Assembly: GCA_963728935.1 (NCBI GenBank)
Contig: CAVSMC010000005.1
Location: forward strand, 1-64,000
Reading direction: 5' to 3'
Length of the DNA stretch: 64,000 nt
Source of the DNA: CAVSMC01 sp963728935
GTDB taxonomy: Bacteria; Pseudomonadota; Gammaproteobacteria; Burkholderiales; Casimicrobiaceae
This document shows, one piece after another, positions 33,894 to 43,403 of this stretch. The first letter of the stretch is position 1. Each line of letters begins with the position of its first letter. Position numbers and translations under genes: made by a program. Under the pieces are notes generated by a model. The model was not told the DNA's origin. It saw only the letters and a program-made list of their open reading frames with translations, and made no database searches.

Positions 33894-35333
33894 ATGAGAA
33901 CTCATCGCGTCACACGCAAGAACGTGTCGCTCGCCATCGTCGGGTGCTTCACCGTGCTGTGTGCGATTCAAGCCGGCGCTGCGGATTTGCAGGGCGAGAT
34001 CGACAGCATGTTCACCAACCTTGGCGCGATCGGCAACTACACCCAGCCGGGTGCGTTTCGCGGCCAGGCCTACAACACCTACACCGGAGGCAGCATCTAC
34101 CTGCGCTCGCCGAACAAGGTGTATCAGCTCGCGACGATCCAGTTTCCCTATGTCAAGGCGGGCTGCGGCGGGATCGACGTGTTCGCCGGCTCCTTCTCGC
34201 ACCTCGCCGCGGCGGAGTTCAAGAACGTGCTCAAAAGCATCACCGCGAACCTGCCGGGCGTGGCCTTCCAGCTCGCGCTCTCCGCCGTGACGCCGCTGCT
34301 CGGCCAGAAGGCGGAATGGGCGAAGTCGCTGGAGACCTTCATCAACAACGCGCGCATCAACTCCTGCGAGACGGCCACCGCGCTGGTGAGGGGCGCTGCC
34401 AACGCCACCGGCCTCGACGCCTTCTCCTCCTGCGTGCGCATCGCGATCGAACTGGGACTCGAGTCCGACGAGGACGCCGCGCGCAATCGCTGCCGCACCG
34501 CGCAGGGAGCAACGCTCAGCGCCGGTGCGAGCAGCGGCAATCCCGACGCCAAGGCGATGGTGCCCTTCGTCGGCAATCTCACCTGGCAGGCGCTGAAGCG
34601 CGTGAACACGCTCGACGACCCGGAGCGCGAGGTCCTCATGAGCATCGTCGGGACCGTCGTCTACTACTCGACCGACCAGAATCGCGACCCGGACGTGCGC
34701 GCGCCGACGCTCGCCAGCATCACCGAGCTTCTCTACGGGCAAAGCGATGCCGGCTCGGGCTTCGTCGTGGGACACCAGCTCAAGTGCGACGAGTGGAGCG
34801 CCTGCATGAACGTGCATGACGACACGACGTCGACCTTCAAGCCGTTCACGACCAAGGTCGAGGAGATCATGACCTCGATCTCGGACAAGATCGCGAACCG
34901 CACCGGCGTTCCCACCGCGCAGGAGATCGGCTTCGTGAACACCGTGAGCGAGCCGGTCTATCGAATGCTCGCGATCGGCAATGCGGTGAAGGGCAGCGGC
35001 CAGGCCGATGCGTTGATTCGCAAATACCGCGAGGTCATCGCCACCGACTACGCCTACAACTTCCTCGAGCAGTATCTGCGCGTCGGCATGGCGGCGCTCG
35101 AGAAAGACTTCGGGCTCAACACCGAGCAGAAGGCCAAGGCGCGGGAGATGCGCGATCGTGTGCAGGGATATCTCCACACACTCGCGCTCGAGAAGCAGGT
35201 CCATTACAGCAAGGTGGCGGGCTTCAACGCGATCGCCACCGAGCTCGAGCAGCTCGACCGGCAGCAGCGCGCCAGCATGCCGCAGCACGTGATCGACATG
35301 CTCGGGCAGCGCATCGCATTGACCGCTCGCTGA
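33894..35333 (+). CDS. traH: Conjugative transfer pilus-assembly protein TraH
   Basis: 479 residues, intact. Signal peptide ends near AGAADLQGEIDSMF; then GAFRGQAYNTYTGGSIYLR, the conserved TraH start, and VKAGCGGIDVFAGSFSHL. The C-terminal half is helical and basic (AKAREMRDRVQGYLHTLALE). TraH is a periplasmic/outer-membrane pilus-assembly protein with disulfides. The ATG is 12 bases after traF, preceded by GGAGG, and it is followed by traG after 27 bases. Confidence 0.95.
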   Translation: MRTHRVTRKNVSLAIVGCFTVLCAIQAGAADLQGEIDSMFTNLGAIGNYTQPGAFRGQAYNTYTGGSIYLRSPNKVYQLATIQFPYVKAGCGGIDVFAGSFSHLAAAEFKNVLKSITANLPGVAFQLALSAVTPLLGQKAEWAKSLETFINNARINSCETATALVRGAANATGLDAFSSCVRIAIELGLESDEDAARNRCRTAQGATLSAGASSGNPDAKAMVPFVGNLTWQALKRVNTLDDPEREVLMSIVGTVVYYSTDQNRDPDVRAPTLASITELLYGQSDAGSGFVVGHQLKCDEWSACMNVHDDTTSTFKPFTTKVEEIMTSISDKIANRTGVPTAQEIGFVNTVSEPVYRMLAIGNAVKGSGQADALIRKYREVIATDYAYNFLEQYLRVGMAALEKDFGLNTEQKAKAREMRDRVQGYLHTLALEKQVHYSKVAGFNAIATELEQLDRQQRASMPQHVIDMLGQRIALTAR

Positions 35334-35360
35334 ATCGCGAGCGCGCGACCGAGCGCAGCC

Positions 35361-38062
35361 ATGTACGAAATCTACGCGTACGGCGACAACGACAGCCTGT
35401 TCGGCATCTTCAATGCCATTGCCGCGATCAGCGCGTCGGATTCGTATGTCGGGGCGGTGGCGATCGTCGTGGTGTGCGGCTTCATCACGGCGGCGATTGC
35501 CTATGCGCTCGCGCCCGAGCGCCTGGTCGGCTGGAAGTGGCTCGGCAGCGTACTGCTGGTCTACACCATCCTGCTCGTGCCGAAGGTGACCGTCGGCATC
35601 GTCGACAAGCTGGGGACGCAACCGGTCCAGGTGATCGGCAACGTGCCGTTCGGCGCCGCGATCTTCGGGCACCTCACCAGCGTCGTCGGCAACGCGCTCA
35701 CCGAAGTGTTCGAGACCGCGTTCCAGGTCCTGCCGGGTCCGGGGCAGCTGTCGGCGGATCTGAGCTACCAGAAGCACGGGCTCATGTTCGGCAACAGTCT
35801 CATCAAGCGCTCGCGCGAAGCGACCTTCCCCGATCCCAACTTCCGCACCGATCTCGTCAACTACATCGCCAACTGCACGATGTACGACCTGGCGGACGGC
35901 AGCATCGACCCTGCGGTGTTCGCGCGCAGCACGAATCTGTGGGCCGACATGGCGAACCCCAACCCGGCACGCTTCTCAACCATCACCACCGGCGGCACGA
36001 CCCAGATCAGTCCCTGTCCTGCGGTGTACGCGAACCTCGATGCGCGCCGGGCACCGATCGAGGCTCAGCTCTACAACACGCTCGCCTCGCAGTTGAACCC
36101 GTACCTTCCCGCGAGCCAGGCGCAGGCCAACGCCGCCAACGAGATCGTCGCCGCCTATCAGCTGACGCTCCTCGCGAACGCGTCGGCGAGCGCCGCCGAC
36201 ATCATTCGCCAGAACGGCGTCATCAACGCGATCAACGACGCGAGCGAGATCATCGGCCAGAAGGCGAACGACCCCGCATCGCTGCTGCTCGCCTTCGGCC
36301 GCGCGCAGGCCACCGCCCAGACGAATGCGGCGTGGATGAACTTCGCCAAGATGGCGGAGGACGCGCTGCCGCTCATTCGCAACGCCATCGAGGCGATCAC
36401 CTACGCCCTCTTCCCGATCCTGATCCTGCTGCTCCTGCTGACTCACGGCATGGGCACGATGCGCGTCCTGCTGGGCTACCTCTTCACCCTGGTGTGGATC
36501 CAGCTGTGGCCGGTCGTCTATGCGATCCTGCACTACATGTCCTCGATCGCGAGCGCCCGGCACATCGCCGCCGCCGCCGAGCTGGGTGGTGGAGGCACCG
36601 GGCTCGCGCTGCTGACCGCGTCGCAGGTGTATTCGACCGTCATCTCCGACCAGGCGGTCGTGGGCTACCTCGTCTTGAGCGTTCCCGCGATCGCCTGGGC
36701 GGCGGTCAAAGGCATGGAAGCGATCGGACAGGCGGCGATTACCGGTGTGAGCTCGCTGCAATCGATGGCAGGGTCGGCCTCCGGCGCGGCGGCGACGGGC
36801 AACCTCTCAGCAGGCAACGTCGCCTTCGAGCAGCAGCAGCTCGCTCCGATGCGAAGCGCCGCAGCCATGCGCAAGTTCTCCAGCATCCATGGCACCGAGT
36901 CCACCGATCGCGTCACCGGCGAGAACCGCTACGAGTATCTGCTCGGATCGAATCCGCTGGGCATGCACGACAGCCAGCAGATCGCGCAGGATGCCTCGCA
37001 GGCCTCGACGAACCTCGCCGCCACGGCGCGCGCGTCGTTGCGGTCGTCTGAGACCTCGATGTCCGCGGCGCTGAGCGAAGCTCAGGGCCTGGTCCGCGCG
37101 AGCGGGCGAAGCCAAGCTGCACGGCGATCTGATGAGTCTCGGCACGTCGGGCTCCGACACGGTTTCGGTGCAGGACCGGCGCGCCGCGGCCGAGAGCCTG
37201 GCGCACGAGCTCGGCATCAGCGATGTATCGGTCGCCGACTCGGTGCTCACCGCCCGGCTCGGCGGAACGCTGCCCAAGGGTTGGAGCCCGATCATTGGCG
37301 CGGTCGAGAACGCGGGCAGTCAACGCACCGCGAACCAGATCCAGGCGGCGGTGAGCAACGCCGAGCGGTCGCTGCGCGAGAAGGCGCTCTCGCACCAGGC
37401 GCAGGTGCTGACGAGCTTCATGAACTCCGACGAGTTCCGCACGCTGCGCCAATCGCACCAGGAGGCTGCGCACCGCCTGGAATCGGCCTACCAGGACTAC
37501 AAGGCGACGCGCAGCACGTATTCGAGCGAGCAGCGCGAGGCCGAGCAGTACCAGGAAGTGGCGCGTCGGGCGGAGGTGTTCGCGAAGACCTATACCTGGA
37601 ACGATGTCGCGCGCTTCAACGAGTTCCTCAAGGCACGCGGCCATCTCGGGTCGATCGATCGCGACACCATCACCGCCGACTTCAAGGCCTTCCTCATGTC
37701 GGGCGGCATCGTCGCGGACGGCAAGGGGAAAGAGTTCTGGGTGCCCTACGAAGGGACGGGACCGACAGCTCACCGGGCTTCGCGCCGACGCGCACCGAAC
37801 CATTGTCAGCGACGATCCGACCTTTTCGGCAAACACGTCGGACGATGCGTTGTCCGCTCACAACGTGACGGACGCCGCAGCTCGCAACGACGGTACGGTG
37901 CACCGTTCGCAAACTCAAGCCGGTCTCTCACCACATCAGACGGTCGGCCCCGACAACTTATCGCAGAGGATTGAGGCTGAGAGGACCGCTGCCAGCGAGA
38001 AGACAAGCGCGGGTGCAGTCGATGTCGAAAAAGCGAAGACGAGAAAACGTCGAGCAGCTTAA
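35361..38062 (+). pseudogene. traG: Conjugative transfer protein TraG, two late frame breaks
   Basis: MYEIYAYGDNDSLFGIFNAI opens the TraG_N domain, with about eight hydrophobic segments to residue 470 (GVVEFP-like substituted by PKVTVGIVDKLGTQ; ALFPILILLLLLTHGMGTM; VGYLVLSVPAIAWAAVKGM). The hydrophilic C-terminal domain continues across a frame change near 37105 (to LHGDLMSLGTSGSDTVSVQD) and another near 37760 (to LTGLRADAHRTIVSDD), and ends with a basic KTRKRRAA tail. TraG acts in pilus assembly through its N-terminus and in mating-pair stabilisation and entry exclusion through the C-terminus. About 900 residues if joined. Confidence 0.9.
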
Positions 38063-38236
38063 GGATGCGAAAGATAACGTCTCCATCGCGCACTGGCTTG
38101 GTCGCAGCCAGATGGCCGATCAGCGCATCAGCAACTTCGGGAATCCAAGAAGCCCCAATCCGGAGGTGGAACGGGCGACTGGTAAGTCATCCTAGGCGTC
38201 ACGCGTCAAGAGCAACATCCGATCTTGCGGACGCAG

Positions 38237-38446
38237 TCAGATCATTTCTTCGCCGCCGGCAACAGGGCCCCATGAGCGGTCCACGAACTGGCTTGCGCGA
38301 GCCTCCGCAACGGATTGCAGCCATTGCTGGCGGCGGGTCGAACTGGCGTTATCGAGCCATTGCGGTCCGTCGCGATTGGGAAAGCGGTCATTCATGCACG
38401 AGTCCAAGAGGAAATAACCTACCGTCCATCCCCTGACCGGAATCAT
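38237..38446 (-). CDS. Small hypothetical protein
   Basis: 69 residues, starting MIPVRGWTVGYFLLDSCMN and rich in W and R in the second half (WLDNASSTRRQQWLQSVAEA). No known family. It lies in the 410-base gap after traG, tail toward traG and 27 bases after the STAS/GHKL gene on the same strand. Amino-acid composition is protein-like, but there is no strong ribosome site. I treat it as a tentative gene; the rest of the gap (38063-38236) holds nothing clear. Confidence 0.35.
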   Translation of the reverse strand: MIPVRGWTVGYFLLDSCMNDRFPNRDGPQWLDNASSTRRQQWLQSVAEARASQFVDRSWGPVAGGEEMI

Positions 38447-38473
38447 CTGCGGGACCTCACCGATTCAGTCTCA

Positions 38474-39547
38474 TTACTTTCCTTTCAGGGTCGCAAGCAG
38501 ACGTTCCCAGAGCGGCAAATCGAAATCCCTTGAAAGCATTAGAGAGGCAGCAGAAGGATCAATGTTAACAATCTCAGCGTAGCGGCGCTGAATCGCATAG
38601 CCGTCACGACGATACGTTGCAAGGGCCTCGTCCAGAGAAACTATTTCTTTGGTCCGAATAACCATACGAACCGCTGTACCGCTGAATTGTGATCGGTAAT
38701 AGCGTTTCCCTTCACCCTTGCTGGTCAGCAGCATTCCAGTATCGCCACTGGTGATAAAAAAATTGCCGCCATTGCGACAGATTCGGTTAGTCATGTACAG
38801 GCCAAAGCCAGAATTGACCCATGGCCCTTTAGCTTGACGTCTGGCACCTTTAAACGCCGTTCCTGATACGGCAGGCATAAGGGCGTAGTTGAGCGCGCGT
38901 TTATCGTCCGAAGCATCAATGTGAGGATTGTGCTGAATACTTTGCCTCACTCCGATACCGCGATCCAGGATCGCGACTTCAACGCGGCTCTTGCTGGGCC
39001 AGTATTGCGCGCAGATGCCAAGTCGCGTTGATTTACTGTGCTCGACCACGTTGCGCATGATCTCGCGCATTGAGTACGCCAACGTGTCAAACAAAGCTCC
39101 GCTAGTGCTTTTGCATAGAACTTCCGCAAGCCGATTACTATGGTCCTCAATCTCCTCTTGTAGGGCACGGCTGCGCTGCGTGGCCGCCCGCTCCATATCT
39201 TCGCAGTCCAAGATAGTCATAGGGACGTAGCTACCACTACCCGTGGCCTGTCCCGGATGCTTCCCGAATTCAACTCCGAAGGAACGGAAGAACCCCATAT
39301 GAGCGGCATACGTCATTCGTTCATGCCGGCGGCAGATGAAGGACGCATCGGGAACGCGCATCCTCAGCGCGGCGATTTCGCTCGAAAGTAGCAGCATCGG
39401 AAATGGTTCGACATGAACCACATTACCGAAATCGAACACAAATTCCGGCGCTTCCTTCGCTGAGGCGATGGCGACGCAAGCCGCGAGTGTGGTCTCGAGA
39501 TTCAGTGCCGCCGGAAACACGAAGACGGACGGTGCGATCTTTGGCAT
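38474..39547 (-). CDS. STAS-like / GHKL ATPase protein
   Basis: 357 residues. The N-terminal 110 residues (FVFPAALNLETTLAACVAIA, EFVFDFGNVVHVEPFPMLLL) look like a STAS-type domain. The rest has the GHKL ATPase boxes: N-box MREIMRNVVEHS, G1 LDRGIGV, and G2 SGFGLYMTNRICRNGG. No phosphoacceptor His domain is visible, so it is not an ordinary sensor kinase. Standalone STAS-GHKL proteins of this shape appear in accessory islands. It lies in a lower-GC stretch with a HEPN/Toprim gene and a helicase remnant. Role unknown; regulation or anti-phage function is inference. Confidence 0.75.
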   Translation of the reverse strand: MPKIAPSVFVFPAALNLETTLAACVAIASAKEAPEFVFDFGNVVHVEPFPMLLLSSEIAALRMRVPDASFICRRHERMTYAAHMGFFRSFGVEFGKHPGQATGSGSYVPMTILDCEDMERAATQRSRALQEEIEDHSNRLAEVLCKSTSGALFDTLAYSMREIMRNVVEHSKSTRLGICAQYWPSKSRVEVAILDRGIGVRQSIQHNPHIDASDDKRALNYALMPAVSGTAFKGARRQAKGPWVNSGFGLYMTNRICRNGGNFFITSGDTGMLLTSKGEGKRYYRSQFSGTAVRMVIRTKEIVSLDEALATYRRDGYAIQRRYAEIVNIDPSAASLMLSRDFDLPLWERLLATLKGK

Positions 39548-39556
39548 CGGCCTATT

Positions 39557-39937
39557 GTGCGCGCCCGCCGGGCGACCGCTTTACGTGGTCTTCCATTCAG
39601 CCGTCACTCCCGTTTGCAGTCACCGCTTAACGCGGCCAGCGTTGACAGCCACCTGTCGACCATTGCAAGCGCAAAAGGTGAAACGCATCTGGCCACGCTC
39701 GTGCTGGAATCTTATCGGAAGCCTAGTTACGACGTGCAAGCTGCGCTCCCCTACCCTTGCGGCGAGAAACAAGCGAGCAGCGTCGAGAAAGAGTTCCTAC
39801 ATAGTCAGCTAAGGAATCTCTTTGTCGCGATGACCCGACCGGGACGGCTGTTGTGCGCGGCGATGCACAAGCATCACGTTCCAGACAGTTACGAGCAACG
39901 CCTCACCGGTGTGGGATGGGACGTCCTCAGGGTTTGA
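39557..39937 (+). pseudogene. C-terminal remnant of a UvrD/Rep-type helicase
   Basis: The open frame includes STIASAKGETHLATLVLE and then FLHSQLRNLFVAMTRPGRLL and CAAMHKHHV, matching the last helicase motifs (an STIHSxKG-like motif V region and RLxFVAMTRP motif VI) of UvrD-family proteins. The coding sense begins at about 39600; everything before it is lost, replaced by the divergent STAS/GHKL gene. The stop at 39937 overlaps the end of the HEPN/Toprim gene by 11 bases in tail-to-tail order. UvrD-like helicases pair with Toprim nucleases in Gabija-type defence, but this remnant cannot act. Confidence 0.75.
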
Positions 39938-41216
39938 GGGACGCGCGAGCCTCGGCCGCGGCCTCTTCGTCAAATGCCCGAAATATCATGTGCAGCAGCA
40001 ATCGCATGCACTTCCAATCCGCCGCGGCAAATGCGTCTTCGCTATGTTTACACCGGCGCAGCTTCTCTCGATAGGCGGCCTGCAACTCCGACTTCCGCAT
40101 GATTGAGCCTTGATACCGATTCATCGTTTCAACATATCCCTGCCACTGAACGGGAACGTACTGGCCGTCGCGCAACAGTACGTCATCTCCAAAGAACAGC
40201 TCCAAGCTCACGGCTCTGCCATTGATATCAACTGGCAGAAGGTCACCTTGAGGACCCTTTGTGGGGTAACTGCGGACGAACTCCAGCTCAGGGTAGGCTT
40301 TGACGACAATGTTCGTGGGAAGATTGCGCGACTGCAACGAACGCACGCTGTCCGCCGCCGCTGTGTCGTTATCCAGCAGCGCAACGATGCGGTTGCGCAC
40401 TTCGCAGGTCGCAAAGTATTTGACTGTCGCTATGACAGTTCCGGCGCCCCCCGGCGGCTTCCATTCACCAAAATCAGGAAACACGAAGTAGTCCGAAACT
40501 TCGGGATAGAGGAGCGCGAGGGAGTCGCGAATCAACTCGGCGTCGGACGTCCCCTCACACAGCACGATTGTCCTGGCTGCCGTTGCCTCATTCGCACGAA
40601 GACGTTCCAGCCCTTCCCCTAACCACGGACGGCCATCTGTTTCGATGAACAGCCCGGACACTAGTGCAGTTAGTTCAAGTCGCAATTCCGCAGCTTCCGG
40701 CGCGTTCAGGAGAAGTGGGAGCAATGCATAGCGCACATCGTCGCGACCGACATATCCCCAATACGTATCGTCGGCGTAATGGTCGTAATACTCCCGTTGC
40801 TCCGGCCCGAGCTCATCACGTGTGCTATGACCGTGAAAGTGTGAAAGGAGCACACCATGCTCAATCGCCAGCAGGGTGGCCAGACTTTGTCTGTAGCGGT
40901 CCCAAGTCATCCAGCGAACTGGCGCCGCCATCTCCTTCTCTCCTTCCGCCTCCAAGTCCGCAATCTCGATGCGACGCGCGCTCTCGAACTCGCGCGCCAC
41001 AACGCGCTCATGAATGCCGATGATGGCCAATCGCTCGATGGCAACTCTCGCCGTGGTGACATAGTCCACAGTCGCTTCCGCGTCCACATCGTCTGGGTCC
41101 GCGGGAATGACTCGCCTGTCGTGCGGCCGAAAGACTGTTGCGAGGAGCGGTTCAGGAGACGACTTGAACGAAGCGATCTCTTGCCCATTCAGGTGCAGTG
41201 CGCAATAGGTTCCCAT
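39927..41216 (-). CDS. HEPN/Toprim-associated domain protein
   Basis: 429 residues from the ATG at 41216 (MGTYCALHLNGQEIASFKS); in-frame ATGs at 41237 and 41300 would add 7 or 28 residues. The first half matches the HEPN_Toprim_N type (opening LHLNGQEI, long helical middle). The second half is a Toprim domain: TIVLCEGTSDAELIRDSLAL with the conserved Glu, and IVALLDNDTAAADS with the DxD. Toprim domains cut or rearrange nucleic acids with metal ions. Such proteins are found in defence islands. No intact partner is visible in this orientation; the STAS/GHKL gene downstream is a candidate. Confidence 0.82.
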   Translation of the reverse strand: MGTYCALHLNGQEIASFKSSPEPLLATVFRPHDRRVIPADPDDVDAEATVDYVTTARVAIERLAIIGIHERVVAREFESARRIEIADLEAEGEKEMAAPVRWMTWDRYRQSLATLLAIEHGVLLSHFHGHSTRDELGPEQREYYDHYADDTYWGYVGRDDVRYALLPLLLNAPEAAELRLELTALVSGLFIETDGRPWLGEGLERLRANEATAARTIVLCEGTSDAELIRDSLALLYPEVSDYFVFPDFGEWKPPGGAGTVIATVKYFATCEVRNRIVALLDNDTAAADSVRSLQSRNLPTNIVVKAYPELEFVRSYPTKGPQGDLLPVDINGRAVSLELFFGDDVLLRDGQYVPVQWQGYVETMNRYQGSIMRKSELQAAYREKLRRCKHSEDAFAAADWKCMRLLLHMIFRAFDEEAAAEARASLKP

Positions 41217-41739
41217 TGATGAAAGTCCCGTCGACATTCCGGCTAGCACAGGCCCCGAGCCGCTTTTCGCTGGAAAGCTCCCGCCTAGGCCCTCCGACAT
41301 ATCGCAGACATCAGTTGGTCGTCAAGGAACTCGAAAACGTCGCAGAACGACCGCTTTCGGTCACTTTGCCGAATGCCCGCTCTTGTTAAGGGTTGTGCGA
41401 TGCCTGCCGTCACGCGCAGTTGTGCGAGTACGTGATGAGGCCACGCGGGCAGGCGTTGCACAAGCCTCGAGGGAGGAAACCGCGGCGAATGGCGCTGCTA
41501 CTCGGGGGAAGCTAAGCCGCTATGGGGATTGGACAGCGCGCCGGCATGTGGGAGGGCGCGAAACGGACGCCCGAGGGCGACAGACTGCGTGTTGATGCGC
41601 GATGCGGCCGATGCCGCGCCGAATGGAACGATGAGGCGAGCGCCGGAAACGGCGTGGCGGCGACGTAAGGCGAAACCGTCCGCTATCGGCGGTGGCCGCT
41701 GCATAGCGGACATAAGGTTGGCTCTGCCCAGGCCGGAGT
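41217..41739. other. Gap between HEPN/Toprim gene and IS91 transposase 3' end
   Basis: The first 80 bases are upstream sequence of the HEPN/Toprim gene. From about 41395 the GC rises and the sequence becomes IS91-like terminal DNA, non-coding on both strands, with short inverted motifs (GCCTGCC near 41404, GGGCAGGC near 41451). I take this as the terminal non-coding segment of the IS91-family element and see no gene in it. Confidence 0.45.
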
Positions 41740-42132
41740 TCATGCGGCAACTCGCGATGTTGGCGGGGCACGGATCGATGCGTGCGGCGCGAAGATCTCG
41801 ACGACGCTCATCGTGGCGCCACAGTGCGGGCAGAGGAAGGTGGGTGCTCCGGTTGCGGTGGATGCTGTCGCGTTGGTTTGCGGTTGGGCCGCAGCCGGAA
41901 CGACGTGCAGCAGTTCACGGGCCTGAGCGAGATGCTCGCGGCGAGCGCCATTGGCGAGCAGACCGTAGTGGCGGATGCGGTGGAAGCCATCGGGCAGCAC
42001 GTGCAACAGGAAGCGGCGGATGAACTCCTCGGCGCTCAAAGTCATCGCCTTGTAGCGCGTCTTTCCACTGGCTCGATAATCCTTCCAGCGGAAGGTGACG
42101 CCGCGTTCATCGAAGGCGAGCAAGCGAGTGTT
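41740..42132 (-). pseudogene. IS91-family transposase, C-terminal part
   Basis: From the insertion point the frame reads NTRLLAFDERGVTFRWKDY, then MTLSAEEFIRRFLLHVLPDG and FHRIRHYGLL, typical Y2 transposase motifs, and ends with FLCPHCGATMSVVE, a zinc-ribbon-like CxxC. The missing N-terminal part is at 43404-44210. Excising the IS3-family element with one copy of GTT restores a single frame of about 400 codons. Confidence 0.85.
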
Positions 42133-42162
42133 TGACCTTGCCTCGATTCGACGTACACCAGG

Positions 42163-43026
42163 CTATGCAGCCATGAGTCGTGATTCTATGCGTGCCGGGA
42201 TCTGATACCCGATCGACGAGTGGAAGCGTCGATGATTGTAGAAGCCTTCGATCCAGTCAACGATGTCGAGACGCGCCTGAGCGCGGGTTGCATATCGAAG
42301 TTGATAGACGCGTTCGACTTTCAACGTCTTGAAGAAGCTCTCCATCGGCGCATTGTCCCAGCAATTGGCCTTGCGGCTCATCGACTGCAGCATCCGGAAA
42401 TCGGCAATCAGCTTGCGGTAGCGGACACTCGCGTACTGGGTGCCACGGTCGGAATGCATGATCAGTCCCGCCCCCGGTTTACGTCGCCAATAGGCCGCCT
42501 GCAGCGCTTGGCAGACCAGCTCCGCATGCAGTCGCGCGCTCATCGACCAGCCGACAATGCGGCGGCTGGACAAGTCCATCACGACAGCGAGATACAACCA
42601 GCCCTCGACCGTGCTGATGTAGGTGATGTCAGAAACCCAGGCGCGATTGATGTTCCAACGGTCAAAGCGGCGATCGAGAACGTTTGGTGCCAGCGGCTGG
42701 CGATGATTGGAATCGGTCGTCACCCGATAGGGGCGCTTGTAGACCGGACGCAGCGCTTGTCGTTGCAGGCTGCGACGCACCCGCTCTGGGCCCACGCGCA
42801 GACCCTGCTCATGCAGCCCGCGCACGATGCGCGGACGCCCATAGCTGCCTTTGCTCGCCGCGTGCATCGCCGCCACCTGCGCATCGAGCTGCGCATTGGC
42901 CTGCGCACGCGCACTCGGCGGGCGCCGCCGCCATTGCAGATAGCCGCTACGCGACACCGCCAGCAGCCGGCACATCCTGCTAACCGCGTAGTCGTCGCGA
43001 TGCTGCTCGATCCAGGCGTATCTCAC
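42163..43026 (-). CDS. IS3-family transposase OrfB (DDE integrase)
   Basis: 287 residues. HTH_21-like start (RLLAVSRSGYLQWRRR), then an rve domain with NRAWVSDITYI (first Asp), IMHSDRGTQYAS (second Asp) and DNAPMESFFKTLKVE (Glu with the Lys/Arg after it), the DDE triad of IS3/IS150-like elements. The end is YNHRRFHSSIGYQIPARIE. It overlaps orfA and is normally made as an OrfAB fusion by frameshifting. Intact. Confidence 0.95.
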   Translation of the reverse strand: MRYAWIEQHRDDYAVSRMCRLLAVSRSGYLQWRRRPPSARAQANAQLDAQVAAMHAASKGSYGRPRIVRGLHEQGLRVGPERVRRSLQRQALRPVYKRPYRVTTDSNHRQPLAPNVLDRRFDRWNINRAWVSDITYISTVEGWLYLAVVMDLSSRRIVGWSMSARLHAELVCQALQAAYWRRKPGAGLIMHSDRGTQYASVRYRKLIADFRMLQSMSRKANCWDNAPMESFFKTLKVERVYQLRYATRAQARLDIVDWIEGFYNHRRFHSSIGYQIPARIESRLMAA

Positions 43027-43340
43027 CGCGACTCCTTCGCGAAATACGCCGCCGCTTTTTTTACGATCTCCAGATCCAGCTTGGCACTGGCCAGTTCACG
43101 CCGAAGCCGCGCATTCTCGGCCTCCAGCTCCGACACCGGACGCTTCACCGGTGCCGCCGTGCCCGCGGTCGGGGCCGATGCCCCTTCTCGACTTCGTCGA
43201 ACCCAATTCGTTATGGTCGACTGCGGAATGCCCAACCGCTTCGCCGCGGCGTTGCCACCGATCGACAGCGCCAATCTGACCGCCTCAGTCTTGAACTCTT
43301 CCGTGTACCGCCGATTCGGAACTGACTCCTTCCTTCCCAT
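43023..43340 (-). CDS. IS3-family OrfA (helix-turn-helix)
   Basis: 105 residues: RRYTEEFKTEAVRLALSIGG and KRLGIPQSTITNWVRRSR form the transposase_8 helix-turn-helix that binds the IS ends. A leucine-zipper-like segment (ELEAENARLRRELASAKLDLEIV) follows. The frame ends 4 bases into orfB. The A-run in the last 20 codons gives the frameshift signal. Intact. Confidence 0.95.
   Translation of the reverse strand: MGRKESVPNRRYTEEFKTEAVRLALSIGGNAAAKRLGIPQSTITNWVRRSREGASAPTAGTAAPVKRPVSELEAENARLRRELASAKLDLEIVKKAAAYFAKESR
43055..43062 (-). promoter_or_regulatory. Programmed -1 frameshift site of the IS3 element
   Basis: On the coding strand the sequence is GTAAAAAAAGCGG, an A7G slippery run placed about 30 bases before the orfA stop. 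IS3-family elements slip backward at such A-runs to make the OrfAB transposase. Location between the orfA zipper and the orfB start fits. Confidence 0.75.
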
Positions 43341-43403
43341 CTCGCCCTCCGTCCATCAGAACGTTACCAACATTCTGATGTACGTGAAACCGGGGCAGGG
43401 TCA

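Larger units (their letters stand above)
42133..43403 (-). mobile_element. Complete IS3-family insertion sequence inside the IS91 transposase gene
   Basis: 1271 bases. Its ends, read inward, are TGACCTTGCCTCGATTCGAC (from 42133 on the plus strand) and TGACCCTGCCCCGGTTTCAC (from 43403 on the minus strand), imperfect inverted repeats of about 28 bases. GTT at 42130-42132 and 43404-43406 is the 3-base target duplication usual for IS3. It contains orfA and orfB with an A7 slippery run. The interrupted host frame is otherwise undamaged, so insertion is probably recent. Confidence 0.92.

Noticed and set aside
33078..35777. An 899-codon minus-strand open frame opposite traF/traH
   Set aside because: Antisense to two recognised genes and lacking any motif or start context.
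18236..38062. The transfer block as the PFGI-1/ICEclc-type (MPF-G) system
   Set aside because: Gene content is TraL, TraE, TraK, TraB, TraV, TraC, TraW, TraU, TrbC, TraN, TraF, TraH and TraG, which is the F type; the typical MPF-G families are absent.
38474..39547. The GHKL protein as a two-component sensor kinase
   Set aside because: No dimerisation/phosphoacceptor His domain and no response regulator nearby.
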